Source: a virus
Virus record (IMG/VR): IMGVR_UViG_3300005613_000285
Coordinates: 1 to 30,544 of that record
Strand: one strand, 5' to 3'
Length of the DNA: 30,544 bases
The translations under genes were made by a program, and so were the position numbers. Shown piece after piece: positions 29,111 through 30,544 of the stretch (position 1 is its first letter; each line of letters starts with the position of its first letter). Below the pieces are notes generated by a model. It searched no databases, was not told where the DNA came from, and saw only the letters and a program-made list of their open reading frames with translations.

Positions 29111-29788
29111 GTGGCAGCATACGCCTGGGAAATCGAGGCGGGGGAAGTTGGAGTCTCGAAAGAGATCCTTGCTGCCAATGAGTATCGCGATGAGTTACTC
29201 GTGCAATTGCACACTCAGGTCGTTCCAGGGGCGAGTCCTGTATTCGTTGCATTTGGTGAAGAAGCAACTACCGAGAACGGACTCATGCTTGGTGGAATCG
29301 GTCACACGGTGAGACCGCTTGGCGCCAAGTCGAGATTGTCCGTGAACGTGCTCAGTGCGGCGGCGTCTGCCGGCGGTATCGAGACTCACACGTCGTTGGA
29401 GTATCGACACGTTTTGAATTATCCACTCTGGCAAAAGCAGGAGCCCAAGGGGGAGGCGCCAATCTGTGTTCATTTTTCCCCCTTGGATGACACGGATGAT
29501 GCCCCTGTTGATTGGGACCCGTTCTTTCTCATGTTCGATATGAATGTGCAGGCAGGGACGGGGGACATCGTACTCCACCTGGCGGGCGATGATTCCGTGG
29601 TGGAGACGATTGCGATCGGCGATGCAACTGTCGATGGGGGAATTGTTGAGTTCTCATTAACCAATCCACTCGATGCTGGCACTGCGTACTACTTCCTGAT
29701 TGCGAGCGGGGTAATCGAGAGTGAGGAGGGAGTCGATTGGGGCGGGACTGACGATGAAACAACTTGGAATTTCGTAACTGCTGCGTAG
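29111..29788 (+). CDS. Structural protein: duplicated small domain fused to SbsA/Big-type Ig domain
   Basis: Starting at GTG 29111 the 225-residue protein has at about 15-100 the domain shared with the preceding gene (KEILAANEYRDELLVQLH, FVAFGEEAT, VRPLGAKSRLSV, GIETHTSLEYRH). The rest (about 118-225) matches the SbsA Ig-like (Big_5) pattern: SPLDDTDDAPVD, FLMFDMNVQAGTGDI, VVETIAIGDATVDGGIVEFS, LDAGTAYYFLIASGVIE and WGGTDDETTWNF. Ig domains on phage virions usually bind cell-surface sugars. The ribosome site is weak, so translation is probably coupled to the previous gene (one-base spacing). Confidence 0.8.
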   Translation: MAAYAWEIEAGEVGVSKEILAANEYRDELLVQLHTQVVPGASPVFVAFGEEATTENGLMLGGIGHTVRPLGAKSRLSVNVLSAAASAGGIETHTSLEYRHVLNYPLWQKQEPKGEAPICVHFSPLDDTDDAPVDWDPFFLMFDMNVQAGTGDIVLHLAGDDSVVETIAIGDATVDGGIVEFSLTNPLDAGTAYYFLIASGVIESEEGVDWGGTDDETTWNFVTAA

Positions 29789-29796
29789 TCTTTAAC

Positions 29797-29826
29797 TGCT
29801 GGGTTATAAGTACCAGTATTTTTTTT
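29797..29826 (+). terminator. Weak Rho-independent terminator
   Basis: TGCTGG (29797-29802) pairs with CCAGTA (29813-29818; one G-T pair) around a 10-base loop, followed by eight Ts (29819-29826). The stem is short, the T-run perfect. It lies 9 bases after the stop of the Ig-domain gene. Confidence 0.55.
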
Positions 29827-29852
29827 CTGTTTCGTGAACGGGGGTTCGAGTA

Positions 29853-30544
29853 ATGATTAGTCGTTTGTGTAGTTTGTTGCGAGTGAAGCAGCCAGTGTTG
29901 GCCGATCGAGGCTACCTGTTCGCGAGCGGTGCGACTGTGCCGACCGATGGGACGGATGGCTTCCAAGTTGGGTGCCTGTTCCAACATACCGACGGTACCA
30001 GTGGTACTGCGCTGTATGTTAACGAGGGATCGGTTACGTCTTGCGATTTCAATCCGATTGATGCCGGCGATCTCGATACCGTGCTTGAGGTTGGCGAGTT
30101 TTCGTCCCTGACGGCGGGCAGCGGTATCCCGCTTTCCGATTCGCAGACTGCGGCTGCCGTTGTGTACGGCGATGACAATGGTCTTGCGATCACGGCCAAC
30201 GTGTACAATCTGCGTACGCGGCTCTTGCTGACGGTCGACCAGAGCGCCACTTCGATCCGTGCCTTGATGGCCCAGCTTAAGCTGGCCGATGGCGTGGATG
30301 TTGAGACGGGCATCTACACGGCCAACCAAGGCTATCTTGAGTTGGCTGGCACGCATATTGCGAAGAACGGCGCCACGCTTTCGGCCATGGATGTGAGCTT
30401 GGAAATCGGCACGAAGTTGACAACCAATGTTGGCGGCGAGGCTTGTGGATTGCACGTTGAGACAACTGGCACCGGGACGATCACGAACGACGGGACGTGC
30501 GCTGCGGTCTTGATTGACAAGGCAGCTGGCGCGGCCGATTGGCC
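29853..30544 (+). CDS. Beta-rich virion protein, 3' end beyond the window (partial)
   Basis: ATG 29853 follows GGGGG about 8-12 bases upstream, and the frame stays open for 230 codons to the window edge. The start reads MISRLCSLLRVKQP, then RGYLFASGATVPTDGTDGF, VGCLFQHTDGTSGTALYVNE and SVTSCDFNPIDAGD, a pattern that I associate with phage structural proteins in which this Gly/Thr/Asp-rich domain covers the head or tail. The rest is a series of beta strands with TTGTGTITNDGT near the edge. It is separated from the previous gene by a terminator. Confidence 0.75.
   Translation, partial: MISRLCSLLRVKQPVLADRGYLFASGATVPTDGTDGFQVGCLFQHTDGTSGTALYVNEGSVTSCDFNPIDAGDLDTVLEVGEFSSLTAGSGIPLSDSQTAAAVVYGDDNGLAITANVYNLRTRLLLTVDQSATSIRALMAQLKLADGVDVETGIYTANQGYLELAGTHIAKNGATLSAMDVSLEIGTKLTTNVGGEACGLHVETTGTGTITNDGTCAAVLIDKAAGAADW

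Noticed and set aside
29529-30455. Open frame of about 300 codons on the minus strand near the right edge
   Set aside because: It covers two plus-strand virion genes and a terminator and has no recognisable protein sequence.

Overview
This window looks like part of a tailed double-stranded DNA phage (or prophage) genome. It has a phage replication/recombination module, a small-terminase-candidate / large-terminase / portal / scaffold / capsid / head-tail adaptor series in the canonical order, and dense head-to-tail genes that overlap by ATGA or GTGA. Spacing and content of the head genes suggest a podovirus-like virion. I cannot name the host from sequence alone. Several gene styles (serine recombinase beginning YTRFSPRPN, the RGLCxxCY zinc-finger family, the excisionase-like HTH protein) remind me of Planctomycetota phages and genomes, but that is recollection, not a search result.

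Layout. (A) 1-9556, plus strand: end of a poly-glutamine protein, a terminator, then a replication/recombination operon: Cas4-like nuclease, zinc-finger protein, SF2 helicase, primase-polymerase fused to a DUF3987-type ATPase, RusA resolvase, metallophosphoesterase, dATP/dGTP diphosphohydrolase-like protein, nucleoside deoxyribosyltransferase-like protein, small HEWGH metallopeptidase and an adenine/cytosine-N methyltransferase with an unusual DPPD motif. (B) 9557-17325, minus strand: a serine recombinase with two small partners, the wreck of a tyrosine integrase lying in the opposite sense, an excisionase-like protein, a SprT-like protein, and a long run of small, mostly uncharacterised proteins, several rich in zinc-binding cysteines. 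Three sigma70-like promoters (near 13.3, 14.5 and 17.4 kb) and one clear terminator (16.9 kb) serve this strand. (C) 17326-18319: a 1-kb non-coding divide with AT/GT microsatellites, iteron-like GTAAGT repeats, a pair of near-identical dyad operators 33 bp apart and structured leader hairpins. (D) 18320-30544, plus strand: small leader genes, then DNA packaging (candidate small terminase, TerL), portal, scaffold, major capsid protein, capsid-associated protein, head-tail adaptor, two paralogous small structural proteins (one fused to an SbsA/Big-type Ig domain) and the start of another structural gene cut by the window edge.

How it works together. Block A should replicate and recombine the genome and adjust nucleotide pools and DNA methylation. 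Block B holds the integration/regulation relics plus accessory (probably early, host-interaction) genes. Block C is the likely control switch and a candidate origin. Block D builds the virion. The most notable signals are the phased operator pair, the decayed tyrosine integrase abutting an orphan perfect Shine-Dalgarno next to an intact serine recombinase, the nucleotide-pool/modification cluster with the DPPD methyltransferase, and a palindrome placed inside a promoter spacer. I found no convincing tRNA, CRISPR array or insertion sequence.
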